Assembly (NCBI GenBank): GCA_905182995.1
Contig: CAJJDP010000063.1
Location: 65,846 to 129,845, forward strand
Source: Paramecium octaurelia
Taxonomy: Eukaryota; Ciliophora; Oligohymenophorea; Peniculida; Parameciidae
Direction: 5' to 3'
Length of the DNA: 64,000 nt
Part shown: one piece after another, positions 50,453 to 62,784 of the stretch
How the letters are laid out: each line of letters opens with the position of its first letter
Position numbering within the stretch: position 1 is the first letter of the stretch
Notes under the pieces: generated by a model
Databases searched by the model: none
Told to the model about the DNA's origin: nothing
What the model saw: only the letters and a program-made list of their open reading frames with translations
Made by a program: the position numbers and the translations under genes

Positions 50453-51561
50453 TCATAATAAATCCTCAAATGTTGGTTCGAATTCATCTTAAAATGCTCT
50501 ATTCATCAACATTTGGATACTCTACTCTTTAGAATATTTTCTTTTAATAAAGTCATGCAAAATGAGTGTCATAGGCATTTCGATGTTATTTTCTTGAGCT
50601 TGTTTATACACCAGTTCTAAAGTGGGCCATCCTTCGACCACTCCTTTTGACTCGTTTAAGATATCTTCGACTTTTTCTCCTTTTCCTACTTTAATGCCAA
50701 AGGCTCTATTTCTGCTTAAAGATCCAAAACCTGCAAATAAAAATGAATATAACTTGTCAACATCAGATCCCCAAATCCAGCAAGACCATAAAAAGTATGT
50801 TTTGAGGCCCCGTAAATTCTAGCAAATCTCTGCATTTCTCCAACACTCCTAGTGACATAGGCTGTTTAGGTATTGATTCCAAAGCCCGCACCATCTAATA
50901 CGCCTGTGCCTATAGCCACCAAATTCTTCAAAGCTCCAGCTAATTCAACACCCACAACGTCACTTTAAGTGAAAATTCTTAAGAAATTTCCTGACAATCC
51001 TAATTAGACTAATTTAGAAGTCTTAGTATCTTGACTAGCTACCACAACACATGATGGATCTAAATCATGAGAAAAAGGATTTACTATTTTACATAAGCTC
51101 TGCAGCGAAGGAAGGACCACTCAAACAGGCATATCTTAATTTGCCATCGAATTCTTCACTCAACATTTAGGAGATCAGTTTTCCAGATTTCAAAATGATG
51201 CCCTTAGAACAGGAAACGAAAGGAACCTTGGTGTCTATGTACTGTTTGTTGGCCTAAACGAATTGGTGGAGCTCCTGGGTTGGAATGCAACTAAGCACAT
51301 AATTGGCCTCTTGAGTAGTAGTTGGAGAGACATACGGTAGAGGGCTTGTTAAAGGTCGGTAGTGGCAGTGATATCAGGATGCAAGGTGAAGTTACTGAGA
51401 AACTTGGGATTCCTGTGTTGTTGATTGATGGACTCTACTATGGCTTGGTTCCTTGCATAGATTTGAACTCGGCCAATGTATGGATTGTTGATAGCACAAT
51501 GAGCCATGGCAGTTCCAAATGCTCCGGATCCGAGTACACATACTTTATACTTATTTGCCAT
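50453..51561 (-). CDS. GPD1: glycerol-3-phosphate dehydrogenase (NAD+)
   Basis: ATG at 51561; introns 50731-50753, 51060-51084 and 51310-51335 give 344 aa, the family's usual length. It has the N-terminal dinucleotide site [13 protein letters not shown], then [20 protein letters not shown], the GPSFAAEL motif, [17 protein letters not shown] with the catalytic Lys, and substrate-binding GFGINTQTAYVTR and [12 protein letters not shown]. The enzyme interconverts dihydroxyacetone phosphate and glycerol 3-phosphate, supplying lipid backbones and balancing NADH. No signal peptide, so it is probably cytosolic. The gene is complete. It ends tail to tail with the formin gene, with only 24 bp between stops. 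Each intron is confirmed by alignment to the family. Confidence 0.95.
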
Positions 51562-51622
51562 ATTATATAAATATTATAGGTTGAGAATACAAAAAGTAAA
51601 GGAATTGATTTATTATTAATTT

Positions 51623-54600
51623 ATGTTATATAAATTTAAAGAATATTTTGTGATTTATTAAGAACATTTGAAGAACAAAGATCAGTGGAGAATGCTAATG
51701 GTGCTGATATCTGTCTATTAAATATGCGACATTATTGCAGTGACAGGAGATGCCATAACCTTGGATATTGAAGGAGACAAATACATTTTGATATATAGAA
51801 TATTGGTAATATTAAATTACCATTATAGACCCAAATATTTTTGATAGCATTCTTTGAAGTGTCACTGATTAAAATGATCAAAATAAAAAATGGATTTATA
51901 AATCTCATGACTCTATTAAAATTCCTATGCTTAGTCGTTTGTTGGGAAGAGCTCGATTATTATGCAAAATAATAATTAATATCGAGAATACTGGACAAGT
52001 TTCTAATTCTAGCATGCTTTGTTTTTGCAATAGAATCGTAAGTATGTTAGACATTAGCAATAATCTTCAATTTGGCTTATTCATTGTTAAGGAACTTTGA
52101 GTTTGATTCCAAAATGAATGTCATATTCGGCACAAAGTTGATTGTGATCCATCTCTTACTATAATTCCTAATATTGATTGTCAACAAAAAGAATATTAAG
52201 AACAATTTAAATTCCTAATTGGTAACCATGGGTTTGAACAGTAAAGTGAGTTACACTTAATTGAATTCCTAGAGATTATCCAATCCCAACAGGACACTTC
52301 ATCAATTGTATATAGATATCCCAGAAAATCGCAATATCTCACAAATACCCCATGAATAGAAATAGGAGGATCAATAAACTGAATCAGTTCAATAAGATCA
52401 AATAAACGAAGCCATACTGTCCTCTGCAGAATTCGGAATCTATCTTATTGATAATCTGACTAAAAGTGTGTAGGTAATAAATCCGTAGTTGTCCAATATT
52501 ATTATGAAAGAAGATTAGCTGAGCACTTAGTTTCTTGAGACAGAATTGTATGATTTCGGATTGCTTATTGATGAGTCCTGTTTATTACTGCCAAAATTTC
52601 ATAGAAGTCAAGACATTGCACAGTTCCTCAAATTCACTGAAACCTTAGAGTATTGTATAACTTTATATTGTTGAGTTCCATCTACTTTGGAGAATAATAT
52701 CGAAAACGATCCTACTCAAACCAAACGTTTACAACTACTAACCAAAAAAATCTCCTTCAAAGCATTCTTTGATAATCTTATTGCTTTCAATCATCTGAAA
52801 TTCGCAAACAAGCGTTCCCCTATTGATTTCTCCCTTAAAATATATATCAAATTCGATACTTGTTATATACAGATTGTTTTGTAGCCAATAATCTATAAAC
52901 TTAAACCTTAAATTGTGATTTTTGTGTCCGACATCACAGAGGATCCTTACATCACATAACTGTTGAATACTACTAAAAACAATGACTTTTTGATTAGTGA
53001 CATTTCCCAAAAGATTAAGTAGCCTCTTAATTGTACGATATCCATGCTTGAAATTATCATGGTATCACTATTCCTTATTATTATATAAGAACACAACTCC
53101 ATAGGACATAACTGAAAAATATATCAGTCCAGCACTTGCTGGCTGCAAATTATTAATTAACACAGCTAATGATATCCTTGATTATGCCTAGTTGCAAAAG
53201 AAGGATAAGTTGGACTTAGTCTAGATGGATGTGCAGATATAAGAGTTCCTGACTGATATCATCAATGTAGTAAAATCTTAAGCAATTTTCAGAGGATTAA
53301 AAATATCTGTTAATATTAAATAGAATGTTCCGTAATTTATAAGAACTGATCCCAACAGATTGAGATAAATCCTACTTAATTTATTAGTCACATCTATTTA
53401 AGCCACTGTCAGAGGATCCATAATATTTTGTGTTTCCAAAAGTTAAATCCTTAATGAGCATATTGACTTTGTTGTAAAGGTGAAGGCTAATGAAACTAAT
53501 TTCTCCATTCTTAAAATAATAGAGAGGACAGTTAGATTCTTTAAGTCATAAACTTTGAAGTCCAAGATATTGGATCTTGGGAATCTTCGACAGTATTCAC
53601 AATCAATTCTGATTTCGTTTTATTTAACAAAATGTCTGTCTCAAATTCCATTCGAATATAATTATGAACGTGTGGGTAATAAAGAAGAGTTTAGTTTTGT
53701 CATTAAAATCAAAAATTTATACCCATAATTTAATTAGAATTTGAATAAGAAAAGATTGTCAGAATTTTCAAATTAATAAAGTTTTTATCAATAGTACCAG
53801 AATAAAGAAGGCTTAAAGAGATATTAATCTCAAATGTCCAGTTTACAACCAGAGAATTCGAATATCAAACTGGACCTCAAAGAAGCAGGACAAAAATTTA
53901 ATATCAATATCATCCAAAATCAAGGACCAGAACCCAAAGAAAAGGAAATCCAAGAACAATCAAATGAATCTGATCAAAGTCCATCTGAATAATAGGATGA
54001 TGAAGTGTCAATTGAGTCCAAGAATGGCATCTCTAATAGAGTGGAACAAATGCTAAAAATCAAACCATATTTCTTTGATTATGTGAATGAAACCTAATAG
54101 AAACACGAAGGCATGAGTTCTCAGCCATCCCAACAACTCACTTTTGGAGGATTAGGACAAGGCAGATCCTCAATATATTCTTCGTTATGTTTTACTAGTG
54201 GAACCATGTAACCCAATGATTTATTGGATTGCTTTGAGAAAATGGAAAAAATTAAATAATAAAAAAACAAATCCAATTGTAGAGTAATTCTTATTTTAAT
54301 AGTTAGTGTACTAAGATATTGATATGTGAGAGTGTCGATCTTGATCTTTACGCTTTATCGCATTAATTAACTAATATAGGCATTACATATGAGTATATAA
54401 CTCAGAAATCTCAAATTGTGAGCGCTCTTGTTAAATTATTAAATAGTGATTTGTAATAATAGTAAAATAGTAATTAATAAAAGTAGAATAGTGAAGATCA
54501 TTAATTAAAGATTAATAATGATAATTAATAGCTGAAAAACAATGAAAATCAGCCATGTTGTAAGGGATTATAACTTTTATTCATTGGAATCGAGTAATTC

Positions 54601-54807
54601 GAAGAAGAACTATACACTTTGTTCAATTCAATAAAAGATGTCTATGCAGAGTTTAAAGTTGAACCCAGAATCATAGGATTGATTGGCTGTATGGATGAAG
54701 AGAACAGAGCCTTGACAAGAAAGCTTCCCTTTCATGACTATTTGTCAAAACCCATAATGATTGATGCCCTCCTCTTTATTTTAGCAAAATGGATTAAAAT
54801 GAATTGA
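51623..54807 (+). CDS. membrane hybrid histidine-kinase-like protein, catalytically degenerate
   Basis: ATG 51623 to TGA 54805-54807; introns 51806-51828, 52655-52675, 53062-53089 and 54284-54315 give 1026 aa with an exact frame. Residues 1-230 hold several hydrophobic segments (MLMVLISVYQICDII, FLILACFVFAI, LIVIHLLLQFLILIV), so it is membrane-bound. A PAS-like region and a kinase part follow. The H-box reads ISQKIKQPLNCTISMLEI, with Gln where the phospho-His should be. The N-box reads DPNRLRQILLNLLVTSIQAT, lacking the ATP/Mg-binding Asn. A receiver-like C-terminus (RILICESVDLDLY... LSKPI) keeps the conserved Lys but has IGIEQ where the phospho-Asp strand should be. The fold is recognisable but phosphotransfer is probably lost. 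Confidence 0.85.
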
Positions 54808-54994
54808 TGATATAATAAAATTATGTTTAATAATAAAGATTGATTAGGTTATTCTGATGAAAGTAATGAGAACCATCACTTACACTTATTGAATCGATAT
54901 ATTTTTATAATAAATTAGAGTCAACTTGATAGATTAAAGAGTTTAATATTAATTACACAATGGAACAATTTATACATCAATTATTTGAGATGAA

Positions 54995-55962
54995 TCAATA
55001 GATAATACACTCCTTGTTCTCCTCCTTTTTTTTCTTGCTACTGGGCTATTACATGATTTAACTTTATTTTATGGCTTGTTAATTCATTAATTCAGGCAAG
55101 TTACTGCCTCTAAAGATTTATTCGTAATTGGAGAAGTCCAACTAAGTAATCGCTGATTTTTATTCTGCATCTAAGATTGGTAGGTTCGCCAAGAACTCAT
55201 CAATTTGTCTTTGGATGTCTTCTAATTCATCTTTCGCTTTTTATGCCTTATTAATTGTTTCCTGCAATTTCACCTATTTCATATCTACACTCTGAGTCTT
55301 CTCTATATTTGATTATTTAATTTATATTTTCTCTGATTCTATTTCTTGCAGTTGTGATATTAATAAATTTTTTTGATATGTGGCTTCAATGATATCCTCA
55401 TCTAGCTTTTGAATCTTTTGCTCTGAAGTTATTGATTCTGGGTTATTATGAAACACATTCTTAAATGAATAAAGCTATTGTCTTTTGTTCGCCAATTCAG
55501 CATTTGCTTTATCCAAAGAAATGGCCAAATCATCCTTTTACTTTTTGGCACTCAATATTAGGATGCGTTCAAGGAAGAGACGTTCGCAATATTCACAAAC
55601 GGGATGAAAAGCATCATCTTAGGATTTTCGTCTCTTCACTATACAATTGGAGCAAGTGGATTTACCACAAAAATCACTAATATAATAAATTAGTCATACC
55701 AATGATTTGGACGATCGAGATCATCATCGCATATATGACACACTAATTTATTCTCGAATTAAGTGGCTATCCTTGGTTCAGGATTGACTATCTATTCACT
55801 AAGCATTATATTAATAAATTCCTAATAATTAAATGATGAATTCAACCTTGTTCAGCAAACCTAAATAGAGATAGATTTATTTAATTTATGCATCTCGCAA
55901 TTATACTTAATCAAAGACTACTCCTCGGACTACCCACCTCAAATTACCTAATTGTTCTCCTC
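54995..55962 (-). CDS. FYVE-like zinc-finger coiled-coil protein (5' end uncertain)
   Basis: TGA at 54995-54997. Introns 55677-55699 (23 nt), 55822-55860 (39 nt) and 55930-55947 (18 nt) give 295 codons in frame from 55962; no ATG is found, so the first exon is missing. A 25-nt intron (55822-55846) in another frame is an alternative for the second. The zinc region reads CHICDDDLDRPNHW, then SDFCGKSTCSNC and PVCEYCERLFLERI, i.e. four CxxC-type pairs spaced like FYVE fingers but without the RRHHC phosphoinositide motif. A long coiled coil follows (KIQKLDEDIIEATYQKNL, AKDELEDIQRQIDEFL). It may act in endosomal or vesicle trafficking; this is family-level inference. Confidence 0.7.
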
Positions 55963-56090
55963 AGTCTAGAATTAATGATAACAAATTAAAAAAAAAAAAT
56001 AGCATTGTTACCCCAAGAATATAAAGATCGCAATAACAAAGTCCAGTTGTTCGATAACAAATTCGAATTAGAGATTCAAGTGAAAGCATT

Positions 56091-56360
56091 ATGAAGGAGT
56101 TAGAACTATCAGGGAATGAAGATTTAAAGGATATAAACAAGAGCTTACTTTTGACTTCTTAGGAGATCAATAAGAAAATGCAATTTAGTATAGAATCATA
56201 TCTGAACAACACTCTTAAATAAAAGAAAATCAATCATAACCTTAATAATATGATTGAGTTTGATTTGACATAAGACAATGCTTCTTTTCACTCATTTGAA
56301 TTCTCGAGAAGTCGCAGAGAAACCCCTCTTCAACCCATCAAAGTCTACCATAAAAAGTGA
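56091..56360 (+). CDS. small hypothetical protein (at least 89 aa)
   Basis: From ATG 56091 to TGA 56358-56360, 89 codons of hydrophilic sequence (KELELSGNEDLKDINKSL, NNMIEFDLTQDNASFHSFEF) ending in a basic SRSRRETPLQPIKVYHKK. The same frame is protein-like upstream to about 56015 (SPVVRQQIRIRDSSES), so the true start may be further left behind a small intron. It stands head to head with the FYVE-like gene; the two 5' ends share a short interval containing a run of 12 A. Its stop is 23 bp from the stop of the next minus-strand gene. No family is recognised. Confidence 0.5.
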
Positions 56361-56383
56361 TTATTTTTTATTTAATATATTAC

Positions 56384-58597
56384 TCATAGCTTCATAAATT
56401 ATTCGTATTCTAAGAATAACGGAGAAGTATCATAAGAAAGGTTAGTTGTTTGTCTACATTCAAACTCTATCTTCTATAATTAAGTAGCATTTTTTATCAT
56501 TAAGTTTGTGAGAGGATCCTCCTTATAATAATTTAATTATTGAATTAAAGAAATAAACAGTTTCTCCAAAGCAATTTAAGAGTACTAATCTTTTTCAGTC
56601 TACATTAGAGTTTGAATGTTCTCTATATCCTTCAATAACTTATGAATCTATTTATTAATATGCTTATTTTCTTTGAATTTGCTATTGTTTTGCTGATTTT
56701 ACAATTCTATTTACTTAATATCGTTTCTATCCTATTGGATAGATTTATGAATAAAAATTGGTCCTGCATTCTCACAAGATACCTTGTTCTCCTTCTTGAT
56801 TGTTGGTCTTCTAGGTGGTTGAGATTGTTGTCTTTTTAAATTCGGTAAGATTTGAAAGTTATTTAATCCAATTCTGTTAGTACCTTCCTCATCTGATTCA
56901 ACTAAATCAAAACTATTTTTTTTTGAAAATTAGATGTCCTATTCCTTCTACTTAATTTATTGAGTCTATTCCTCTTTGATTTGCTATGCAGTAGAGGAGC
57001 TATTTGCTTTCAAGTGCTGTTTAAGAATATTGTTTTTAATATAGATAAGCTCTAAAACTGAAATGAGTTTGCTCAGAGTGAAGTTCTTTTGGATGATATC
57101 GAAAGGGCGTTTCTGATCCTCATTATAAGTGAATAGCAAGTAAGGGTTGATGGAATAAAGTTGCAATATAATTTTAATATTTTCGCTTTTGGCAGCAAAA
57201 TGCATTACTAATTAGAGATAAATTGATACCTGAATTGCCTTTGTGACCTAGTAATTTGAATGAAAACACATCACGTTAGTATTATTCATTTATGGAAATA
57301 GCAAATCGTAAAGCAGAATATGAGGATTTTTTGATAGCAAGATGAAGAGGTGTATTATTGTTGATATTCTTTAAATTAGGATCGGCACCCCTTTCAATTA
57401 AGAGATGCCCAATTCTTGTAGCCTCTTAGAGATTCTTTTTAAAAGATGGAATCAAGTTATGCAAAGGGCCATTACCTTTTTTATCTTACTTGTTAATTTA
57501 AACTTTGGCATTTAAGATGTCTTTGATTAGATAATATTATGTTTTACTCACAGCCTAATTAAGAACACTGTTGTATTCTCCACTTTAAAAATAAATGAGA
57601 TGAATTACCCTCCTATATTTAGATTAGTTGATGCATTTATGATGATTTTGGCACAATGATACTTTTCCTCTTTGATTGCCAATGAAAGTGGAGTGTGAGA
57701 AGCATCATCTAATTATGAGGATAGTTCAAATCTTATATTAAGAAGAGCTCTCACAATACCGATATCTTCATTCTCAACTGCCATATGCATTAGATTTGAT
57801 CCGTAATCAGATGCATCAGCATCTTGCCCTAAGGTTTTAGTTTGAATGAATTGGCAACTACTAGTCAACTCCTGGAGGGTCAATTCCGTATTTCTCTGAG
57901 TAGCTCTAACAATGTTGGACTGTTTGGGGATTTGTACAGTAATTGAATCTTGAATCTGATCATCATGATATTTTTAATTAAATATCAAGTATTCATGACA
58001 GAGGATGCATTCATTATCTTTAAGTAGTTAATTTACTTGGTCCCAAAATCTTGAGAGATCATCTGTTATCATCATGTCCTTCTCTAAATTAAAGATAAAT
58101 ATATTAGTTATACTGGATACAAAATAGTTTTGATTAGTGTATTTAACCCAATCTAAACCCAGTCCTTTGAGTTGTTTCTCTAAATTCAATATTGCTTTTG
58201 GTAATTTGGTGAAGTCGTTGCTTCTTAAATCCACAATCTTTAGTTGTTCCATCTGGAATAACTCATCTGGTAAAATGCGAATGTGATTTTTGCCTACATC
58301 CAGTCTCTCCAGTGATGTTTTCCACTTATCCCCCAATTAGAGAGTCTTCAATAGATTGTTGTTGAGATTGATATGCGAGAGATATAATTCAAATAGGCAA
58401 GTTGGCACTTCCTGAAAGAGATTGTTGGCTAAATTGATGATGGATAAGCGAGCATATTGTTTGATGCCTTCATGCAAAGAAGTCATTTTGGAATTTGAAA
58501 GATCCAACACTCTTACATTATGATCATAACTATTAAGTAGATTCAAATTTTGCATCTTGAGTATATACTTGGTATAGTTTTTTTTCATCAATGACAT
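56384..58597 (-). CDS. leucine-rich-repeat plus ankyrin protein
   Basis: ATG at 58597; introns 57208-57229 (22 nt) and 57583-57608 (26 nt) give 721 aa, frame exact. Residues about 25-190 are leucine-rich repeats (VRVLDLSNSKMTSLHEGI, LSIINLANNLFQEVPTCL, LERLDVGKNHIRILPDELF, LKIVDLRSNDFTKLP). Residues about 265-520 are ankyrin repeats (GSNLMHMAVENEDIGIV, HTPLSLAIKEEKYHC, GNGPLHNLIPS, NNTPLHLAIKKSS, VMHFAAKSENIKIILQL). A charged, Gln-rich tail with a short coiled coil closes the protein. A Cys pair (ECILCHEYL) lies between the two repeat blocks. Both repeat types bind proteins, suggesting an adaptor. The partner is unknown. The start overlaps a small upstream frame. Confidence 0.88.
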
Positions 58598-58793
58598 TTA
58601 TCTATCTAAAACTGAATGTTTTATACGTTTAATTTTCCTTCTAACTTGTCTCATCGAAATCAAGAAGTCCCTTTTGCTTTTCTTTAATGGAATACTCATC
58701 CTTAAGGTTCATGTCCTTCCTTCTCTTAAATTACATCTGATCCTTCTCATACTGATGACAGGTATTTTCATATGATTGCAAAGTATTGCTCAT
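58524..58793 (-). CDS. small hypothetical protein overlapping the LRR gene
   Basis: ATG 58793 to TGA 58524-58526 gives 89 aa of hydrophilic, Lys/Gln-rich sequence (MSNTLQSYENTCHQYEKDQ, DEYSIKEKQKGLLDFDE). Its last 74 bases overlap the start of the LRR-ankyrin gene on the same strand in another frame. Possibly the two belong to one transcript, or an intron I could not place shortens this frame before the overlap. The first 60 codons look genuinely coding. No family is recognised. Confidence 0.5.
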
Positions 58794-58964
58794 AACTGAT
58801 CAAATATATTTTAATTATTGATTATCTCAATTACATAATCCGAAATATGCATTTCTTATATAAAAATTCATTCAATGAGGAATGAGGTATGATAATTTGA
58901 GAATTAAAACTTGTTATTTGATAATTAGCAAGGATATTATTATTTTATTAAAATTCTATAAAAA

Positions 58965-60814
58965 ATGAATAAAACCTTGAGTTTGCTCTATAGTCCAGAA
59001 ACATATGAAAAAATCAGAAATAGCAATATCCTAATAATAGGAGTCGGAGGAATAGGTTGTGAATTGTTGAAAGTGTTGACAAACAGCGGCTATCACAAGA
59101 TGACCATATTGGATTTAGATACAATAGAGGCGACCAATTTAAATAGGTAATTCTATTTTAGAAAGGAACACGTTGGCATGAGCAAGGTTATAGAATACAA
59201 TATAGTAGGCATTGGTAGGCAAAGAGAGCGTGATGAAGAAGCATCCAGATCTGGATATTACTGCAATTCATGGATCAATATTTGATGGTATGTATAATAG
59301 GTAAAGTCTAGAAAAATATGATGTTGAGTTTTACACTCAATTCGACTTTGTCCTATGTGCTTTGGACAATGCGTAAGCCAGAGAACATTTGGGAAGGATG
59401 TGTTTAAAAAGTAATAGAATTTTGGTGGATGCAGGGACTGGTGGATTCAGTGGTCAAGCTAATGTGATTAAAAGATGTATATAATCATCAGAATCATTAT
59501 AGTTTCTTATCAATGCAACAACTGTCAGCCTTCAAAAGGAGCTGCTCAATATGCTGTTTGCACTATCAGAGCAAGTCCATCATAGCCAGTCCATTGTGTT
59601 ACTTACGCTATGGCCTTGTACAATCTGTTGTTCGGACCTTTGGATGAATCGAATGTCTTGGCTGGTTTATTGGATTTGGCTCAATTCCACTCCTGCGATA
59701 AGACTGATGAATAGCTATTGTAAAGTTTGGCAATAAAGACATTCGATAAGTTGTTTTACGAAGATATTAAGCAAGGAATCAAGGGATTTGTGAAAGATGA
59801 GGAGGCTAATGCTATTAATTAACATAAATATCCAATATCTTATGAAGATGGAATGAAAGATACCCATGTTTACACTACAGTTGATCAATCGAAAATAGAG
59901 GTGGATGATGATAAAGGTAAATGATGAAATTGATTTGTTTAGTTTAACCATTTAGTTATTATGTAGATTTATTTGTAAAGATGTTTGTTAAGATCCTGCA
60001 GACTCCTGGTGTAGGCTCATTCAAATTTGACAAAGACGATTGGGATAGTGTGAGATTTGCTGCAGCCACAACCAATATTAGAACATATAATTTTACTAAG
60101 AAATTCAAAGATATTGATCCAAGATTGATTGAAGGAGATAAAATGAAATATTTGAGTGTCAATGAAGTCAGACAAATTGGAGGAAAGATTATTCCTGCTA
60201 TTGCAAGTACAAATGCTATTGCTGCTGCTATTTAAGTGTCTGAAAGTAAGAAAGTGTTGGAAGAGAATTGGGATCAATTAAGAATGAATTGGATTCAACC
60301 TACCTATGATAAAATTGCTCCCACTTATCTTCCAGAACCCTATCCAACTTGTAATCATTGCAGTCCAAGAAATGTTTATCTCCACATGTATTGCAATTTT
60401 GATACAACAATATTTGGAACAATAGTTGAGTTGGCCAAAAGTTTCGGTTTGAATGACTATGACATTTATGGACAATCAGGAACAGTTTATGGATTACATA
60501 ATAAAGTATTGAAGAAAGATGGGGCCAATGAAAGGATCTACAAAAAATTGCTTTCTTAATTCTATTAAAGAGATACTCCATATGCCAACATGATATTCTC
60601 TGTCTTTGAACACTCTCCAGGTAAAAAGTACTATTGGCAACTTAACTGCAAATTGGAGTTGATCATTATGCACAGGGCTGAAGTTTAAGTGCCTCAGATT
60701 TCAAAAACAACAAAACTGGAGACTGCATTAGAATAATTGAAGCAGCTCAAAATATCAAAACATAAAGAACTTTGCGAGGCTAGAATGGAAAATTTAGACA
60801 GGTATTCATTTTGA
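58965..60814 (+). CDS. UBA2: SUMO-activating enzyme subunit 2
   Basis: Introns 59187-59205 (19 nt), 59477-59502 and 59917-59942 give 592 aa, exact frame. The adenylation fold is clear: ILIIGVGGIGCELLKVL, LDLDTIEATNLNRQF, the RKEHVGMSKQALVGKES stretch spanning the first intron, ALDNAQAREHLGRMCL and VDAGTGGFSGQANVIK. A CNNC zinc pair precedes the catalytic Cys (near residue 185) in YAVCTIRASPSQPVHC. Later come FDKDDWDSVRFAAATTNIR, KIIPAIASTNAIAAA and the second zinc pair TCNHCSP. With AOS1/SAE1 it charges SUMO and passes it to UBC9 in the nucleus. It lacks the long C-terminal tail of animal UBA2. The N-terminal start fits the family. Confidence 0.94.
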
Positions 60815-60928
60815 AATGAGAAATTATTTTAGAGATTATTATTAAAATTATAATATTAATTCAATTCACACGTGTGTTTGGGGTTCAATAAATGTTAAAA
60901 ATAACCACGTTAAAGTACAATAATAAAA

Positions 60929-62452
60929 ATGACAAATAAAACCAAGATACTCAATTATATGAGACCAGCCATGGCCATCATCCCAGATGTGGCTGAGCCT
61001 GAAAGAAGAGTACCAATATTAATTTGATTTTAGATCTTATTTAAATACAGAGCATTATGGACAGCCATTGCAACTTTGCTATATCTGATATGCTCTCAAA
61101 TTCCACTCTATGGTATTTACAAATCTGCTGCTGGTGATCCATTCTATTGGATGAGAGTCATATTAGCATCTAATAGAGGTACTCTGATGGAATTAGGTAT
61201 CTCACCAATGGTCACAGCCTCCATGATTATGCAACTCTTGGCAGGTGCCAAATTGATTGATGTTGATTAAAATGTCAAAGAAGACAAATAACTTTACTCA
61301 GGAGCATAAAAATGTAATAACCTGTGTCTATCTTAGTGTTGGGAATCCTCATTGCTTTCGGAGAAGCTTTTGCTTATGTTTGGTCAGGGATGTATGGAGA
61401 TTTAGACAAATTGGGAGCAGGAAATGCCATCCTCATCATAATCCAATTAGTCTTCTCTGCAATCGTAATGATCATGATCGATGAATTACTCTCCAAAGGA
61501 TATGGAATTGGAAATTCAGGAACTTCATTATTCATTGCTATTAATATCTGCGAAAACATCATGTGGAAAGCATTCTCCCCTATCACTCATAAAACATAAC
61601 TTGGACTCGAATATGAAGGTGCTGTCATCGCCTTATTGCATGGACTCTTCATCTAGAGTGACAAAATTGCTGCTATCCAATCAGCCATTTTAAGAGACTC
61701 TTTGCCTAATCTTACTAATTTATTGGCTACAGTCCTTGTGTTTTTGATTGTCATTTATTTCCAGGGCTTCAAAGTAGATATTCCCATCAAAAATAACAAA
61801 GTTAGAGGTGGATTGACATCATATCCCATTAAATTGTTTTATACTTCCAACATTCCAATCATTTTGTAAACTGCACTTGTTTCAAACCTTTATTTCCTTT
61901 CCTAAATCCTCTATAGAAATTTCAAAGGAAACTTCTTAATACGTCTATTAGGATTTTGGTAAGAATTAGATAATGGACAAACCGTCCCAGTTGGAGGATT
62001 AGTCTATTATGTATCTCCACCAAGATCTATTTCAGAAGCAATTTTTGATCCAATCCACACAATTCTTTACACTGCCTTCATACTTGGAACTTGTGCAGTC
62101 TTCTCCAAAACTTGGATTGATGTATCTGGATCCTCACCTAAAGATGTATTAATTAATAATTATACTCAGGTTGCTAAATAATTGAAAGAATAAGACATGT
62201 AAATTGTTGGATACAGAGACTCATCTATGAAAGATGTTCTAAAGAGATACATCCCAATAGCTGCTTCATTTGGTGGAATGTGCATTGGAGCTCTTACTAT
62301 CTTGGCTGATTTTCTTGGAGCTATTGGATCAGGTATTTTATTCAGTCTATATTTTAATAGGAACTGGTATTTTGCTCTCTGTCACTATTATCTATGGCTA
62401 TTTTGAAACATTGAAAAAGGAAAAGGAATAGGGTACATTAGAATTGTTTTGA
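60929..62452 (+). CDS. SEC61A: protein transport protein Sec61 subunit alpha
   Basis: Four introns (61010-61033, 61314-61336, 62146-62169, 62333-62360) give 474 aa, the family's standard length. Conserved blocks run throughout: [104 protein letters not shown] and [20 protein letters not shown]. Ten membrane segments are expected. It forms the ER translocation channel with Sec61 beta and gamma. The third intron is 24 nt without TGA, so unspliced reading stays open; only alignment (SPKD joining VAKQLKEQD) shows it. The gene is complete. Confidence 0.97.
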
Positions 62453-62784
62453 TATTATAAAGTATTGTTTTAAGTACATCACAATTATTATAATAAACAT
62501 CATAAGACGACAATTTTACCACAATCTAATTGAAATCTTAGTTTCTCAAAAGAGAATTACTAAGTGACAATATATCAATTATTGTTATTGATTTCTTTGT
62601 TTCTATTTATTGTAACCTCTAATTCCATTTTATAAGTAATTAAAATTTAACTACGTAATCCCTCACACAATTCTGCAGTCCCATCTTATAATTATATTCC
62701 TTTATTTTTTAATTATTTATTCTCTCTTATTGAATATTATGTTCTATACTAAATAATTTGTTATTGTAAATTCATGTAAAATTT
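62453..62784. other. intergenic spacer downstream of SEC61A
   Basis: This is about 330 bases of A/T-rich sequence after the SEC61A stop. No coding frame, RNA gene or repeat is supported on either strand. Confidence 0.45.
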
